DNA of 64,000 nt, taken from assembly GCF_002976435.1 (NCBI RefSeq), contig NZ_PUGF01000021.1, positions 1 to 64,000 of the forward strand, in the 5' to 3' direction. Both the position numbers and the translations under genes were made by a program. This document shows, piece by piece, positions 9,483 to 18,761 of this stretch. Within the stretch, counting starts at the first letter, position 1; each line of letters begins with the position of its first letter. Below the pieces are notes generated by a model. That model made no database searches, had not been told where the DNA came from, and was given only the letters and a program-made list of their open reading frames with translations. This DNA comes from Solimicrobium silvestre. GTDB lineage: Bacteria > Pseudomonadota > Gammaproteobacteria > Burkholderiales > Burkholderiaceae_D.

Positions 9483-10289
9483 ATGAACACGCGCGATTTA
9501 ACGCTTTCAATTCCCGATATACAAAGTACCCCTGACACCCGCAAAATCGCCATTGCGCGGGTTGGTGTTAAAGGTGTGCGTTATCCACTCGTCGTTAAAA
9601 CCAGCTCTGGCACACAAGCCACGGTCGGACATTGGAATATGTATGTGCATCTGGATGAAACACAAAAAGGCACGCACATGTCACGGTTCATTGCGTTGCT
9701 GGAAGAATTAAACCAACAAGGCGCTATGGATATGCCTATCTTCGTTGGTTTAATGGAAAAGATGACGCAGTTACTCGATGCAACTGCTGGTCGCATTGAA
9801 TTGACATTCCCGTATTTCATCAACAAAACCGCGCCGGTTTCGGGCGTGCAAAGTTTGATGGATTACGAAGTCGGCATTACTGGTGAAATTAAAAATGGCC
9901 AGGTTGAAACTACAATTAAAGTCATGGTTCCGGTGACTAGCTTATGCCCATGTTCGAAGAAAATCTCCGCGTATGGTGCGCATAACCAGCGTTCCCATAT
10001 CAACATTAGCGCCTTGGTTTCTACCGACATTTCAGTCGACGAATTAATCGCCAATGTGGAAGCGCAGGCTTCATGCGAATTGTATGGCTTGCTCAAACGC
10101 CCTGACGAAAAATACGTCACCGAACGCGCTTATGACAATCCTAAATTTGTAGAAGATTTGGTACGCGATGTGGCTGGTGTCTTAAATGCCGACCCACGGA
10201 TTTTGGCGTACACATTAGAAGCAGAAAATTTTGAATCGATTCATAACCATTCGGCTTATGCGTTGATTGAGAATGACAAACGGGCTTAA
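9483..10289 (+). CDS. folE2: GTP cyclohydrolase FolE2 (type IB)
   Basis: Converts GTP to dihydroneopterin triphosphate at the head of folate synthesis. 268 residues with [18 protein letters not shown], the catalytic-Cys segment [11 protein letters not shown] and [32 protein letters not shown], which are hallmarks of the T-fold IB class. GAGG at 9472-9475 selects ATG 9483 over the GTG at 9480. It follows dxs by about 60 bp. In other bacteria FolE2 replaces the zinc enzyme under zinc limitation; I see no convincing Zur box here, only a short GAAC/GTTC dyad upstream. Confidence 0.93.
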   Translation: MNTRDLTLSIPDIQSTPDTRKIAIARVGVKGVRYPLVVKTSSGTQATVGHWNMYVHLDETQKGTHMSRFIALLEELNQQGAMDMPIFVGLMEKMTQLLDATAGRIELTFPYFINKTAPVSGVQSLMDYEVGITGEIKNGQVETTIKVMVPVTSLCPCSKKISAYGAHNQRSHINISALVSTDISVDELIANVEAQASCELYGLLKRPDEKYVTERAYDNPKFVEDLVRDVAGVLNADPRILAYTLEAENFESIHNHSAYALIENDKRA

Positions 10290-10416
10290 TATCCGTTAAT
10301 TCAGCAGCAAGCATGTGAAGTTCAGCGATTCTCGCCTACACGGGAATCGCGCGTAAAGGCAGATCGACACCGGGTGCTGAAACTCCTCTTTTCCTGACTT
10401 TCTCGTCAGACTCACC

Positions 10417-10446
10417 TTGCATTCTCCTGCCTGGGCAGATTAGTAT
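10417..10446 (+). promoter_or_regulatory. marR promoter with operator in the spacer
   Basis: A candidate -35 (TTGCAT, 10417-10422) and -10 (TAGTAT, 10441-10446) flank a palindromic core CTGCC-TG-GGCAG (10427-10438). The core and its placement match the perfect palindrome in the efflux promoter at 11083-11111, which supports autoregulation by the adjacent MarR protein. The -35/-10 spacing is 18 bp, slightly long. The upstream gap 10290-10416 shows nothing else that I can name. Confidence 0.55.
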
Positions 10447-10477
10447 CCAAGGTCGATGACAATCTCCCTTACTCACA

Positions 10478-10933
10478 ATGACAAACTCCTTAGATGTCCC
10501 TGGCTACCAACAACAGGCTCAAGCGGCGCGGTTACTTTATCGCGCTCAAATTGAATTTGTTGATGCCTTAGATAAAGAGCTTGCGCAATATGATATGACC
10601 GCAGCGCAATATGCCATTGTTGCAGCATTGGCATCCGGCCGAGCCAGTTCAGTGGGACAAATCTGTAAGGAACTTGCATACGATACGGGCGCAATGACTC
10701 GGATGCTGGATCGCATGGAGCGTAAAGATATTTTACGTAGAGTGCGCAGCGTAGAGGATCGCCGCAGTGTTATGGTGGAATTGACGCCTCATGGTAAAAG
10801 TATTTATCCGGAGTTGCTGGCCAGCTCCAGCAAAGTAATGGCAAGTTTTTTCGGCCATTTTTCAGCCTCTGAATTAGATCAGCTCGAAGGCTTATTGAGT
10901 AGAGTTACGCCTAGAGTTTCCCCCGTTTTTTAA
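10478..10933 (+). CDS. MarR-family transcriptional regulator
   Basis: A 151-residue winged-helix repressor. The N-terminal dimer helix is followed by YDMTAAQYAIVAALA, the recognition-helix region ICKELAYDTGAMTRMLDRMERKDILRR and the wing VRSVEDRRSVMVELTPHGK, all standard MarR elements. Such proteins release DNA on binding phenolic or aromatic ligands. It lies directly upstream of the efflux operon on the same strand but is separated from it by 291 bp containing an independent promoter. Matching palindromes in both promoters suggest it represses itself and the pump. Confidence 0.92.
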   Translation: MTNSLDVPGYQQQAQAARLLYRAQIEFVDALDKELAQYDMTAAQYAIVAALASGRASSVGQICKELAYDTGAMTRMLDRMERKDILRRVRSVEDRRSVMVELTPHGKSIYPELLASSSKVMASFFGHFSASELDQLEGLLSRVTPRVSPVF

Positions 10934-11082
10934 TATTCCCTTCTCTGACGTAATCGCCTAAAGTGAAATAACAATTTATTCGACGCTAGCCAGGATTGGC
11001 TCTCTTCGCGATGTGGTTACTTTTGCTTAGCACAATGCGCTAGCTCTATTTCAAATATGATGCCCTTAGAAAACAATCTGCC

Positions 11083-11111
11083 TTGACATTATCTGCCTAG
11101 GCAGATAAAAT
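11083..11111 (+). promoter_or_regulatory. Efflux-operon promoter overlapped by perfect 20-bp palindrome
   Basis: The -35 is consensus TTGACA (11083-11088), the spacer is exactly 17 bp, and the -10 is TAAAAT (11106-11111). Positions 11089-11108 form a perfect 20-bp palindrome with the half site TTATCTGCCT; it fills the spacer and enters the -10. A further direct half site ATCTGCC (11076-11082) abuts the -35. Binding there would block RNA polymerase, so this is a strong candidate operator for the adjacent MarR protein. Confidence 0.75.
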
Positions 11112-11142
11112 AAATGCCTGTCGTTAAAACTTACAAAAATTT

Positions 11143-11174
11143 GTCTCAGCAAGCCAAGGCAACTCCGCTGAGAC
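11143..11174 (+). promoter_or_regulatory. Stem-loop in the efflux-operon leader
   Basis: GTCTCAGC (11143-11150) pairs perfectly with GCTGAGAC (11167-11174) around a 16-base loop, followed by AGTTTTA. It lies about 25 bases downstream of the predicted transcription start and 50 bases before the first gene. It may be a weak attenuator or simply an mRNA-stabilising leader; the short T-run argues against a strong terminator. Confidence 0.45.
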
Positions 11175-11224
11175 AGTTTTACTTAAGTCACTAGTCATTT
11201 TAATTTACCGGATAGAGGCACTGA

Positions 11225-11494
11225 ATGACAAAAAGGTTTTTAGTCGTTGTATTTATTTCAAACCTGCTACTCAGCGGGTGTGCCAGATCTCCATCAATTA
11301 ATGTACTGGGAGCTTATTTCCCTGACTGGATGTTTTGTTTCATCGGTGGAATCCTTCTGGCGATGTTGACTCACGCTGGCCTGGTTGGTGCTGGCGTTAT
11401 TAAAAAAATAAATTCACCTGTTTTATTGTTGAGCTATTCAGCTCTGACAGCAATCCTTGCCATGTTGGGCTGGCTGTTGTTCTTCCAAAATTAA
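11225..11494 (+). CDS. YtcA-like small membrane lipoprotein of efflux operon
   Basis: An 89-residue protein with a lipoprotein-type signal (LLLSGC, Cys at about residue 18), the conserved INVLGAYFPDWMFC segment and two hydrophobic helices. This matches the YtcA family, whose E. coli member precedes mdtN-mdtO-mdtP; the DUF1656 family is similar in size and place. It is first gene after the palindrome promoter and 7 bp before the membrane-fusion gene. Its role in the pump is not established. Confidence 0.75.
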   Translation: MTKRFLVVVFISNLLLSGCARSPSINVLGAYFPDWMFCFIGGILLAMLTHAGLVGAGVIKKINSPVLLLSYSALTAILAMLGWLLFFQN

Positions 11495-11501
11495 TTGTGA
11501 A

Positions 11502-12563
11502 ATGACAAGCATGAATAACATAAATAATAGAGAGCATTATGTGCGCAGATTGGTTGCGATAACATTGCTGCTCATTGCCGCAGGATTGCTGAGTTACGTT
11601 ATCTGGCGGCTGGATACGGAACCGCGAACGGATGATGCTTACGTGTTGGCAGATACAATCAGTGTTACGCCAGAAATTAACGGGCGCATTATTGAATTGC
11701 CGGTCAGGGATAATCAGGCCGTTAAAAAAGGGGATATTTTATTTCGCATTGATCCCCGCCCATTTGAACTGGCGCTCGGTAAAGCTCAGGCGACGTTAAC
11801 TGCACTGGATAATGAAATCAAGTTAACCCAGCGTTCGGTCAACTCACAGCAATTAGGCGCCGCCGCATCAAAATCCAATATTGACCGGGCCAAAGCAGCG
11901 GCACAACAAGCAACCGATACATTGGAACGAATGCGGCCACTGCTCAGTAACGGTTATGTCGCAGCGGAACAGATTGATCAGGCGGAAACAGCGAAAAAAA
12001 GCGCGCAGTCGCAATTAAAAACGGCAATATTGGATGCTGACCGCGCTCAGGCTGCAGTGAGCGGAGTAGATGCACTGGTTGCCAAACGCGACATCATTCA
12101 ATCTGAAATAGCGATGGCCAAGCTGAATCTTGAGTACGCTACCGTTCGGGCTCCATTTGATGGAAATATTATTGGGCTAAGGATTTCATCGGGCCAGTAT
12201 GTCGCTGCGGGACACCCAATTTTCACGCTGTCAAATACCGGTCGCTGGTATGTGGTTGCCAATTTCCGTGAGACTGAATTGGCCAATATTACGCCGGGAC
12301 ATCCTGTTCTACTGTATTTACTGAGCGACCCATCGAAGCGCTTTCATGGCGTGGTCGAGTCAATCGGCTCCGGCGTATTTCCGGAAGAAGGCGGCAATGA
12401 TGTTGCTGGTCTGCCGCGCGTGCCGCGTTCCATTAACTGGGTGCGGGTTGCGCAACGTTTTCCGGTGCGGATTTTGGTCAAAAATCCTGATCCCGCCCAA
12501 TTCCGTATCGGCGCATCTGCTGTGGCTATGATGAGCAAAGACGCTGCAGGCACTGCACCTTAA
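11502..12563 (+). CDS. MdtN-like HlyD/membrane fusion protein
   Basis: Periplasmic adaptor of a tripartite pump. The product (353 residues from ATG 11502) has one N-terminal membrane helix (LVAITLLLIAAGLLSYVIW), the biotinyl-lipoyl half EINGRIIELPVRDNQAVKKGDILFRIDP, a long coiled-coil hairpin, and the second lipoyl/barrel half YATVRAPFDGNIIGLRISSGQYVAAGHPIF. The order MFP-FUSC-OMF matches E. coli mdtNOP rather than RND pumps. In-frame starts at 11457 (overlapping ytcA) and 11511 are alternatives. Two bp separate it from the FUSC gene. Confidence 0.9.
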   Translation: MTSMNNINNREHYVRRLVAITLLLIAAGLLSYVIWRLDTEPRTDDAYVLADTISVTPEINGRIIELPVRDNQAVKKGDILFRIDPRPFELALGKAQATLTALDNEIKLTQRSVNSQQLGAAASKSNIDRAKAAAQQATDTLERMRPLLSNGYVAAEQIDQAETAKKSAQSQLKTAILDADRAQAAVSGVDALVAKRDIIQSEIAMAKLNLEYATVRAPFDGNIIGLRISSGQYVAAGHPIFTLSNTGRWYVVANFRETELANITPGHPVLLYLLSDPSKRFHGVVESIGSGVFPEEGGNDVAGLPRVPRSINWVRVAQRFPVRILVKNPDPAQFRIGASAVAMMSKDAAGTAP

Positions 12564-12565
12564 TT

Positions 12566-14695
12566 ATGATTTTCTCCCCATTTACCGCAAGCTACTGGCG
12601 GGATTTATTCCGAAATGAGTTTGTGCCATTTCCCGGTAGATCCACGGCAGTATTGCGTTACGTTTTAATTAGCGCGCTAGTGATCGTGATATCCATGACG
12701 TTACAGGTTCCTTCTCTGGCCCTGTCGCTCATCATGGTTTTTTTCACCGCGCAAGAAAATACCGTCTTAACACGGCTGTCAGGTATCGTGCTCGCTGTCG
12801 GCGCAACGTTGGCGGTGATCTTGAGCATGCTACTACTGAAAATGACGATGGATTATCCGGTTTTGCGCATTTTCGGAGCCGCTCTGATCGGCTTTTGCGG
12901 AATGTATTTCATGCGCATCAGCAAATTGGGGACGATAGGCTATCTGGTCGCCTTGTTTGTCATCAATTTGCAAAGTCTGGTTGATGTGTCCAATGATCCT
13001 GAAGTCGTGACACGGGCATTACTCTGGGTCTGGGTTGCTATCGCTTATCCAATTGTGCTGACCATTACCGTTAACTATCTGATGCTTCCGGCAAAACCAG
13101 CTCAGTTACTGGCAGGGGAACTGCATCGGCAGTTGAATGTGGTCTTGAGTCAGTTAAATGCCGGCAAAGTGCTTCCCGCGCCTGCTCCGCTTGGTTTAGA
13201 CCTGATTGAGCGTGGCGTTCTGACGCTACACCGGCATCTGGTTTTTGCCACGATGGGCGACAATCACTATTTGCTGAATAAATCACGTTATCTGATACGC
13301 ATAAATACTGTGGATCGACTGCACACGGCGGCCGTAAAGCTGTCCCGCTTATCCCCATGCAACAGTTCTGACAGTTCATTTAATCAACCTGACTTGTTGG
13401 CTGCCCTGCTGGCACGTTGCGCTGAATTGCAACATCAGTTTAGTCACGAGACTGCCGTTTCCATAGCGGCTATTCCAATTAGTGAAGAAAAAAATGATGA
13501 TCCCCGCATAGCCATTCTTCATGAAATGGCACATGCTTTAAATACCCTGGCCGAGGCAGAACAAGCGCCTATTCTATCCGCGACACCAGATAAAGAGCCG
13601 CAGATTGCAGCGGATGCGCTGAGTAATCCGGTCTATGCCCAATTTGCGCTCAAGACGATGTTAGCCACATTTTTTTGCTATGCTTTTTACACGGCAGTGC
13701 AATGGCCTGGCATCCAGACATCCATGTTGACCTGCCTGATCATGGCATTACCCAGCTTGGGCGCCAGCTCTCACAAAGGATTATTGCGCGTGGTGGGCTG
13801 TGCCATGGGTAGTGTGGCGGCGTTGTTAGCGACAGTGTATGTGGTTCCGCATCTGGACGGCATAGTCGGACTGTTGATGCTGACTTTACCCGTTATTGCT
13901 GTCGGCGCATGGATCGCGGCAGGCTCGGCACGTATCAGTTATATCGGTGCGCAACTTGTATTTGCCTATGCACTAGCCTTGTTCGGCCAGTTCGAACCTT
14001 CGACCAATTTACCGGAGATTCGTGACCGCATGATAGGTATCCTGCTTGGTATCGGCGTATCCATTACCGTTTACAGTGCGCTTTGGCCCGAGAGTGAGCA
14101 AGGCGAACTGAAGAAAATGCTGGCGCGTCTGTTAAGAAGTATTGCAACTGTGGCCCGCTTGGATCAAAGCACGCAAAACGATATTACTCAACTACGCACT
14201 CTGGATCAGGCCCGGCTGAAAAGCTGGTCGTTGCTGGCTCAGAACCGCGAAATACAGGCCAGAGTAGCACTTGAGCCGGGCTGGCAATATGCGCATGACA
14301 GCGTCACGGTAAAAATGCAAACCTGGTTGGCGCAAGTGCAAGAAGCTTTGTTTGCGGTTAATTGGCTGCAAACGCAATTGGCGCATTCGGAACGGAGCTT
14401 ATCAGCCGACATCGATATCTGGAGTGAGTTGAATTCATTCAAGGCAAGCGCGGCACTGCAATTGGAAAACATGTCTGACATGTTTAATGAAGAAGGCACA
14501 ACTCAGCCATCGCTACAACAATCCTTTGCAAAGTTCAAACAGGAATATGCATTGATTTCAGCACATGAAGCGGCGCTCAGTCAAGCGAGCAACGTTCTGT
14601 CAGCGGTTCATGCCACCTATGAAAGCATCATCCAGCTTGGCAATACTTTGCCCCTGTCACAACCTATGCAACCAGAGCAACCAGTGAGAATATGA
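12566..14695 (+). CDS. MdtO-like FUSC-family inner-membrane transporter
   Basis: A 709-residue protein with two clusters of hydrophobic helices, at about residues 25-175 and 365-510, separated and followed by long soluble segments. This duplicated layout is that of the FUSC / aromatic-acid exporter group that includes AaeB and MdtO. Related pumps export aromatic acids or sulfa drugs and acriflavine. It is tightly coupled to its neighbours: 2 bp after the fusion-protein gene and a 4-bp overlap with the outer-membrane gene. Confidence 0.88.
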   Translation: MIFSPFTASYWRDLFRNEFVPFPGRSTAVLRYVLISALVIVISMTLQVPSLALSLIMVFFTAQENTVLTRLSGIVLAVGATLAVILSMLLLKMTMDYPVLRIFGAALIGFCGMYFMRISKLGTIGYLVALFVINLQSLVDVSNDPEVVTRALLWVWVAIAYPIVLTITVNYLMLPAKPAQLLAGELHRQLNVVLSQLNAGKVLPAPAPLGLDLIERGVLTLHRHLVFATMGDNHYLLNKSRYLIRINTVDRLHTAAVKLSRLSPCNSSDSSFNQPDLLAALLARCAELQHQFSHETAVSIAAIPISEEKNDDPRIAILHEMAHALNTLAEAEQAPILSATPDKEPQIAADALSNPVYAQFALKTMLATFFCYAFYTAVQWPGIQTSMLTCLIMALPSLGASSHKGLLRVVGCAMGSVAALLATVYVVPHLDGIVGLLMLTLPVIAVGAWIAAGSARISYIGAQLVFAYALALFGQFEPSTNLPEIRDRMIGILLGIGVSITVYSALWPESEQGELKKMLARLLRSIATVARLDQSTQNDITQLRTLDQARLKSWSLLAQNREIQARVALEPGWQYAHDSVTVKMQTWLAQVQEALFAVNWLQTQLAHSERSLSADIDIWSELNSFKASAALQLENMSDMFNEEGTTQPSLQQSFAKFKQEYALISAHEAALSQASNVLSAVHATYESIIQLGNTLPLSQPMQPEQPVRI

Positions 14696-16179
14696 TGAAG
14701 TCCCATTTTTTGAAGGTAGTCGGGTATGGCAAACCGTCACTATTGATAGCCGTGCTGACAGCTACTCTAATGATCGGCGGATGCGCGATGATAAAAACAG
14801 ATTCTCCCGCGCTGCCTCAAATCGACGAACATCAGATACGCCTGGCTGAAGACATCCGGCTGGCAACCGAGGCATGGCCGCAAGCGCAATGGTGGCATCG
14901 TTATGGCGATGCACAGTTAAACGCTCTGATTGAACGTGCGTTGAAAGAAGCACCCATTATGGCCGTGGCGCAACAACGTTTAGAAGCGAGTAAAGCGCAA
15001 ACTGCCTATAGCGTATCTACCACTGGTTTGCTTGTTGGATTTAGTGCCTCACTGAACCGCCAGGATTTATCTGAAAATGGTTTTCTGGGGCCGTTCGCAC
15101 ACACGATCCCAGCCCAAGGCCTTACCGGGCCCTGGTACACCGAAGGAACCATGGGATTTTCAGCCGAATATACCTTCGACCTGTGGGGCAAAGACCGTGC
15201 CAAAGTAGATGCTGCCTTAGGCGTGCAACGCGCACACCAAGCAGAGACGGCGGAAGTGGCACTAACCCTGTCTTCAAAGGTGGCTCTGACTTATTACGAT
15301 ATGCAATCCATTTACGCTGCGCTCAATTTGCTTGAGCAAGCGCGTGACCTTGAAAACAACATGGTCGCTGCGCATTTGGCACGCGCCGAAACAGGGATTG
15401 AAGCACGCACGCCAACTGAGATGGTGCGTGTACATCAACTCGGACTAGAGCAGCAAATCAGCGCCGCACACAGCAAAATCACAATCCTGAAAGAGAGTTT
15501 GCGGGCATTAACCGGGGCCGGGCCAGATAATTTTCCTGAGATCAAGCCAGTGCCACTGCCGTCTGACAGCGGAGCCTTACCTCCCACATTGGGATATGAA
15601 TTATTGGCCCGACGTCCGGATTTACAAGCCGCTCGCTGGTATGTGCAAGCCTCGTTAAGCCAGGTTGACATGGCGAAGGCAGCTTTTTATCCCAGTTTTG
15701 ATATCAAGGCGTTTTTTGGTCTGGATTCATTGCACTTGGCCGACTTACTACATAGATCAAGCACACAGTTTAATTTGATTCCGGGTTTATCCCTGCCCAT
15801 CTTTGATGGAGGGCGACTCAATGCTGCGCTGGCCAATTCCCGACATCAGAGTAATACCCTGATTGCGCAATACAATCAGGCAGTCGTCAATGCCGTACAA
15901 GAAGTCGCGTCCAATGGCATTGTACTTGTTGATTTGGATCAACAAGTACAACTACAAAATGCCAGACTGATTGCCATTTCTTATAAAATGGAAAGCGCCA
16001 AAGCACATCGTGAGCGTGGTCTGGTTGATGATATTGTCGTGTTTGAATCTACTTTACCGGTGCTTGAAGAACAGGCCAGGCTGATTGAGCTTCACAATCG
16101 TCAACTGACCGCTTCCATCAACCTGAGCCGGGCACTGGGCGGTGGTTTTATTCAGGTTGATACGAATACGTCACCGTAA
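14692..16179 (+). CDS. MdtP-like NodT-family outer-membrane efflux lipoprotein
   Basis: 495 residues with a lipobox (LMIGGC) and two outer-membrane-efflux (TolC-like) repeats. These include WWHRYGDAQLNALIERAL, the family segment GYELLARRPDLQAARW at about residue 305, and PIFDGGRLNAALANSR near the second repeat. It would form the outer-membrane exit duct. Its ATG overlaps the stop of the FUSC gene. It completes the four-gene ytcA-mdtN-mdtO-mdtP-like operon; an acyl-CoA ligase gene follows after 80 bp. Confidence 0.9.
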   Translation: MMKSHFLKVVGYGKPSLLIAVLTATLMIGGCAMIKTDSPALPQIDEHQIRLAEDIRLATEAWPQAQWWHRYGDAQLNALIERALKEAPIMAVAQQRLEASKAQTAYSVSTTGLLVGFSASLNRQDLSENGFLGPFAHTIPAQGLTGPWYTEGTMGFSAEYTFDLWGKDRAKVDAALGVQRAHQAETAEVALTLSSKVALTYYDMQSIYAALNLLEQARDLENNMVAAHLARAETGIEARTPTEMVRVHQLGLEQQISAAHSKITILKESLRALTGAGPDNFPEIKPVPLPSDSGALPPTLGYELLARRPDLQAARWYVQASLSQVDMAKAAFYPSFDIKAFFGLDSLHLADLLHRSSTQFNLIPGLSLPIFDGGRLNAALANSRHQSNTLIAQYNQAVVNAVQEVASNGIVLVDLDQQVQLQNARLIAISYKMESAKAHRERGLVDDIVVFESTLPVLEEQARLIELHNRQLTASINLSRALGGGFIQVDTNTSP

Positions 16180-16259
16180 AAGCTTACGGCGCACTGACAT
16201 GGTCGCCGCTACTTGAAACAATTCGATTATTTTCCACCCAGAATATTGGTCTCCCATTC

Positions 16260-18089
16260 ATGTTGAAACAAACGATGTCCACCGATGACAATGCCTTATC
16301 CTCTATTAACACCTTGGCAGAACTGTTTGCCTGGCGTGTAAGGCAAACACCGACCGCCGAAGCTTACCGGGAATTTGATAATTCGAGCGGGCAATGGATT
16401 AGCTCTAGCTGGCAAGAGACCAATCAACACATTGCCGGTTTTATTAATGCGCTTTCTACGTTGGCAATGGCACGCGGCTCCAGAATTGCCATTTTATTGC
16501 CGAATGGCTTGCATGCTGTATGCATAGATCAGGCGACTCTAGCGCTTGCCCATGTGCCTGTGCCCATGCATGCGCTGGATAATCCAGCCAGCATCGCCTA
16601 CATTCTGAGCGATAGTGATGCTTCATTTTTAATTGCTGCCACGGATGAACAATGGCAATCCATTGCTGCGACCAATATCGCATTTCCATCGCTACAGCAA
16701 GTTGTCGTATTACAAAAGACGCAGCCAGAATCCAATTCGTCAGTACCTGTTCTCAACTTGCAGGAATGGCTGGCAACAGCGCACAATACTCAGGAACAAT
16801 CTACCGCCCAATTTCCAGAACCGCATGATCTTGCTGCGCTGGTATATACCTCCGGCACCACAGGCAAACCGAAGGGCGTGATGCTCACCCATCAAAATGT
16901 AATGTCGAATGTGCGCGCCGTTGTGCAGCGGATTGCGCCGGTAACGGATGACGTTTTCCTCTCTTTCCTCCCCCTCTCACATACATTTGAGAGAACCGCC
17001 GGCTACTATCTTCCGATTGCAGCGGGTGCCTGTGTGGTCTTTTCACGTTCCGTCAAACAATTGCCGGAAGAGTTGCTGCTAGTACGGCCAACGATATTAA
17101 TTTCGGTGCCACGTATTTATGAGCGGGTCTATGCCGTTATTCAATCTAAATTGGCGAGCTCCAAAGCGCAAAACTGGCTATTTAATGTCGCCATTGCGGT
17201 TGGATGGCGGCGCTTTGCCGGTACTCAGGGTATGTCGTCGGTTAACGTGCTGAGATCAACTCTGGACGAGTTGAGTTGGCAGATATTGAATCCCTTGGTA
17301 GCAAGTAAATTGATGAACCAGTTTGGTGGACGGCTGCGGGTTGCTGTCAGTGGTGGCGCCGCACTTTCCCCGGCAATTTCACACTGCTTTCTTGCTCTAG
17401 GCATACCGATCGTGCAAGGTTACGGCATGACAGAAACCGCACCGATCATTGCTTTTAATGCCCCAGACGACAATGATCCAGCCACGGTCGGACGCCCGAT
17501 TACCGGAGTCGAGGTGAAAATTGGCGATAATGCCGAGCTACTGGTGCGCGGCCCGAATGTGATGCGTGGTTATTGGAAGCGCGAAGAAGACACTGCCAAA
17601 ACGATTATTGATGGATGGTTACATACCGGTGATCAGGCAGAAATAGTCGCTGACCGGGTTCGTATTAAGGGGCGCGTCAAAGAAATTATTGTGACGTCAA
17701 CCGGGGAAAAAATTGCACCGGTTGATCTGGAGTTAGCCATTACCAATGACAGTGCATTCGAACAGGCTTATGCGTTTGGAGACAATGCGCCGTTCATCGC
17801 ATGCGCTGTTGTGCTCAGTCTCAGTTACTGGCAGCAGCTTGCAATCTCACTCAGTCTGAATCCCGATGACAAGCAGAGCCTGCAATCGGACTCTGCTGTT
17901 AATGCCGTTGTAAAACGCCTGCGTGATCTGACGCAAAGCTTTCCCTATTATGCTCAACCGAAAGCGGCGATATTAACGCTGGAGCCATGGACCATTGAAA
18001 ACACCCTGATCACGCCAACGCTTAAGCTCAAACGCAAAAATCTTGAAGGTCATTTTGCGCAAGACATACAACGTATTTATTCCCGTTAA
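16260..18089 (+). CDS. AMP-dependent acyl-CoA synthetase (long-chain fatty acid type)
   Basis: Activates a carboxylic acid to its CoA thioester via an acyl-adenylate. The 609-residue product contains the P-loop-like motif YTSGTTGKPKGVMLTH, LPLSHTFERTAGYY, the acyl-AMP motif YGMTETAP and the hinge GWLHTGDQAEI followed by RVRIKGRVKEIIVTSTGEKIAP. The arrangement resembles the long-chain FAA1/bubblegum-type ligases. ATG 16275 is an alternative start. It follows the efflux operon on the same strand; a functional link is possible if the pump exports an acid, but that is speculation. Confidence 0.88.
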   Translation: MLKQTMSTDDNALSSINTLAELFAWRVRQTPTAEAYREFDNSSGQWISSSWQETNQHIAGFINALSTLAMARGSRIAILLPNGLHAVCIDQATLALAHVPVPMHALDNPASIAYILSDSDASFLIAATDEQWQSIAATNIAFPSLQQVVVLQKTQPESNSSVPVLNLQEWLATAHNTQEQSTAQFPEPHDLAALVYTSGTTGKPKGVMLTHQNVMSNVRAVVQRIAPVTDDVFLSFLPLSHTFERTAGYYLPIAAGACVVFSRSVKQLPEELLLVRPTILISVPRIYERVYAVIQSKLASSKAQNWLFNVAIAVGWRRFAGTQGMSSVNVLRSTLDELSWQILNPLVASKLMNQFGGRLRVAVSGGAALSPAISHCFLALGIPIVQGYGMTETAPIIAFNAPDDNDPATVGRPITGVEVKIGDNAELLVRGPNVMRGYWKREEDTAKTIIDGWLHTGDQAEIVADRVRIKGRVKEIIVTSTGEKIAPVDLELAITNDSAFEQAYAFGDNAPFIACAVVLSLSYWQQLAISLSLNPDDKQSLQSDSAVNAVVKRLRDLTQSFPYYAQPKAAILTLEPWTIENTLITPTLKLKRKNLEGHFAQDIQRIYSR

Positions 18090-18099
18090 ACTAGCAATC

Positions 18100-18147
18100 C
18101 GGTGTGGGTGCCGCCCGTCGTCGATCAAACCAGGTAGCCCCACACCG
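18100..18147. terminator. Long-loop inverted repeat between convergent genes
   Basis: CGGTGTGGG (18100-18108) is perfectly complementary to CCCACACCG (18139-18147), with a 30-base loop, between the convergent acyl-CoA ligase and adenosyltransferase genes. The position suits a bidirectional transcription end, but there is no good T-tract and the loop is long. Confidence 0.4.
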
Positions 18148-18158
18148 TCATAAAATAA

Positions 18159-18710
18159 TTATGCCGTTCTTTCATGGCGCCAAAGCACATCGCCGCCACC
18201 AGAATAACGATTTAACACGCGCGACAGCACAAACATCAAATCAGATAAGCGGTTTAAATACTGGCGCGGTTGCGGGTTAATTTGTTCAGCCTTACCCAAA
18301 CTCACCAACATCCGTTCAGCCCGACGACAAACGGTGCGGCACACATGCGCTAACGAAGCGGAACGTGAACCGCCTGGCAAAATGAATTCTTGCAAGGCAG
18401 GTAAATCCGCATTATATTTTTCGAGCAGAGCATCCAAATTGGCGACTTGCTCATCAGTAATTAATTGATAGCCGGGTATACATATTTCGCCCCCCAGATC
18501 AAATAAATCGTGCTGAATCAACAATAACTCATTGGCTAAACCGGGCGGTAAATCTTCGCAAAGCAGCAGCCCCAGTTGCGAATTCAATTCATCCACATCG
18601 CCCATGGCGTGCACGCGTAAACTGTCTTTGTCAGTCCGGCTGCCATCGCCCAAACCTGTAGTGCCTTGATCGCCGGTTCGGGTGGCGATTTTTGATAATC
18701 TATTGCCCAT
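18159..18710 (-). CDS. ATP:cob(I)alamin adenosyltransferase (PduO type)
   Basis: Transfers adenosyl from ATP to cobalamin to make coenzyme B12. The 183-residue helical-bundle protein has the N-terminal ATP motif TRTGDQGTTGLGDGSR, the central DVDELNSQLG, and C-terminal RRAERMLVSLGKAEQINPQPRQYLNRLSDLMFVLSR. These define the PduO/MMAB class, distinct from CobA and EutT. No B12-dependent enzyme is encoded in the window. It is divergent from the FAD oxidase gene across about 50 bp. Confidence 0.93.
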   Translation of the reverse strand: MGNRLSKIATRTGDQGTTGLGDGSRTDKDSLRVHAMGDVDELNSQLGLLLCEDLPPGLANELLLIQHDLFDLGGEICIPGYQLITDEQVANLDALLEKYNADLPALQEFILPGGSRSASLAHVCRTVCRRAERMLVSLGKAEQINPQPRQYLNRLSDLMFVLSRVLNRYSGGGDVLWRHERTA

Positions 18711-18761
18711 GTTTCACTCTAAAGTTGTAAAGTAAGGAAAAATCACTTAAAAGGATTTGCA

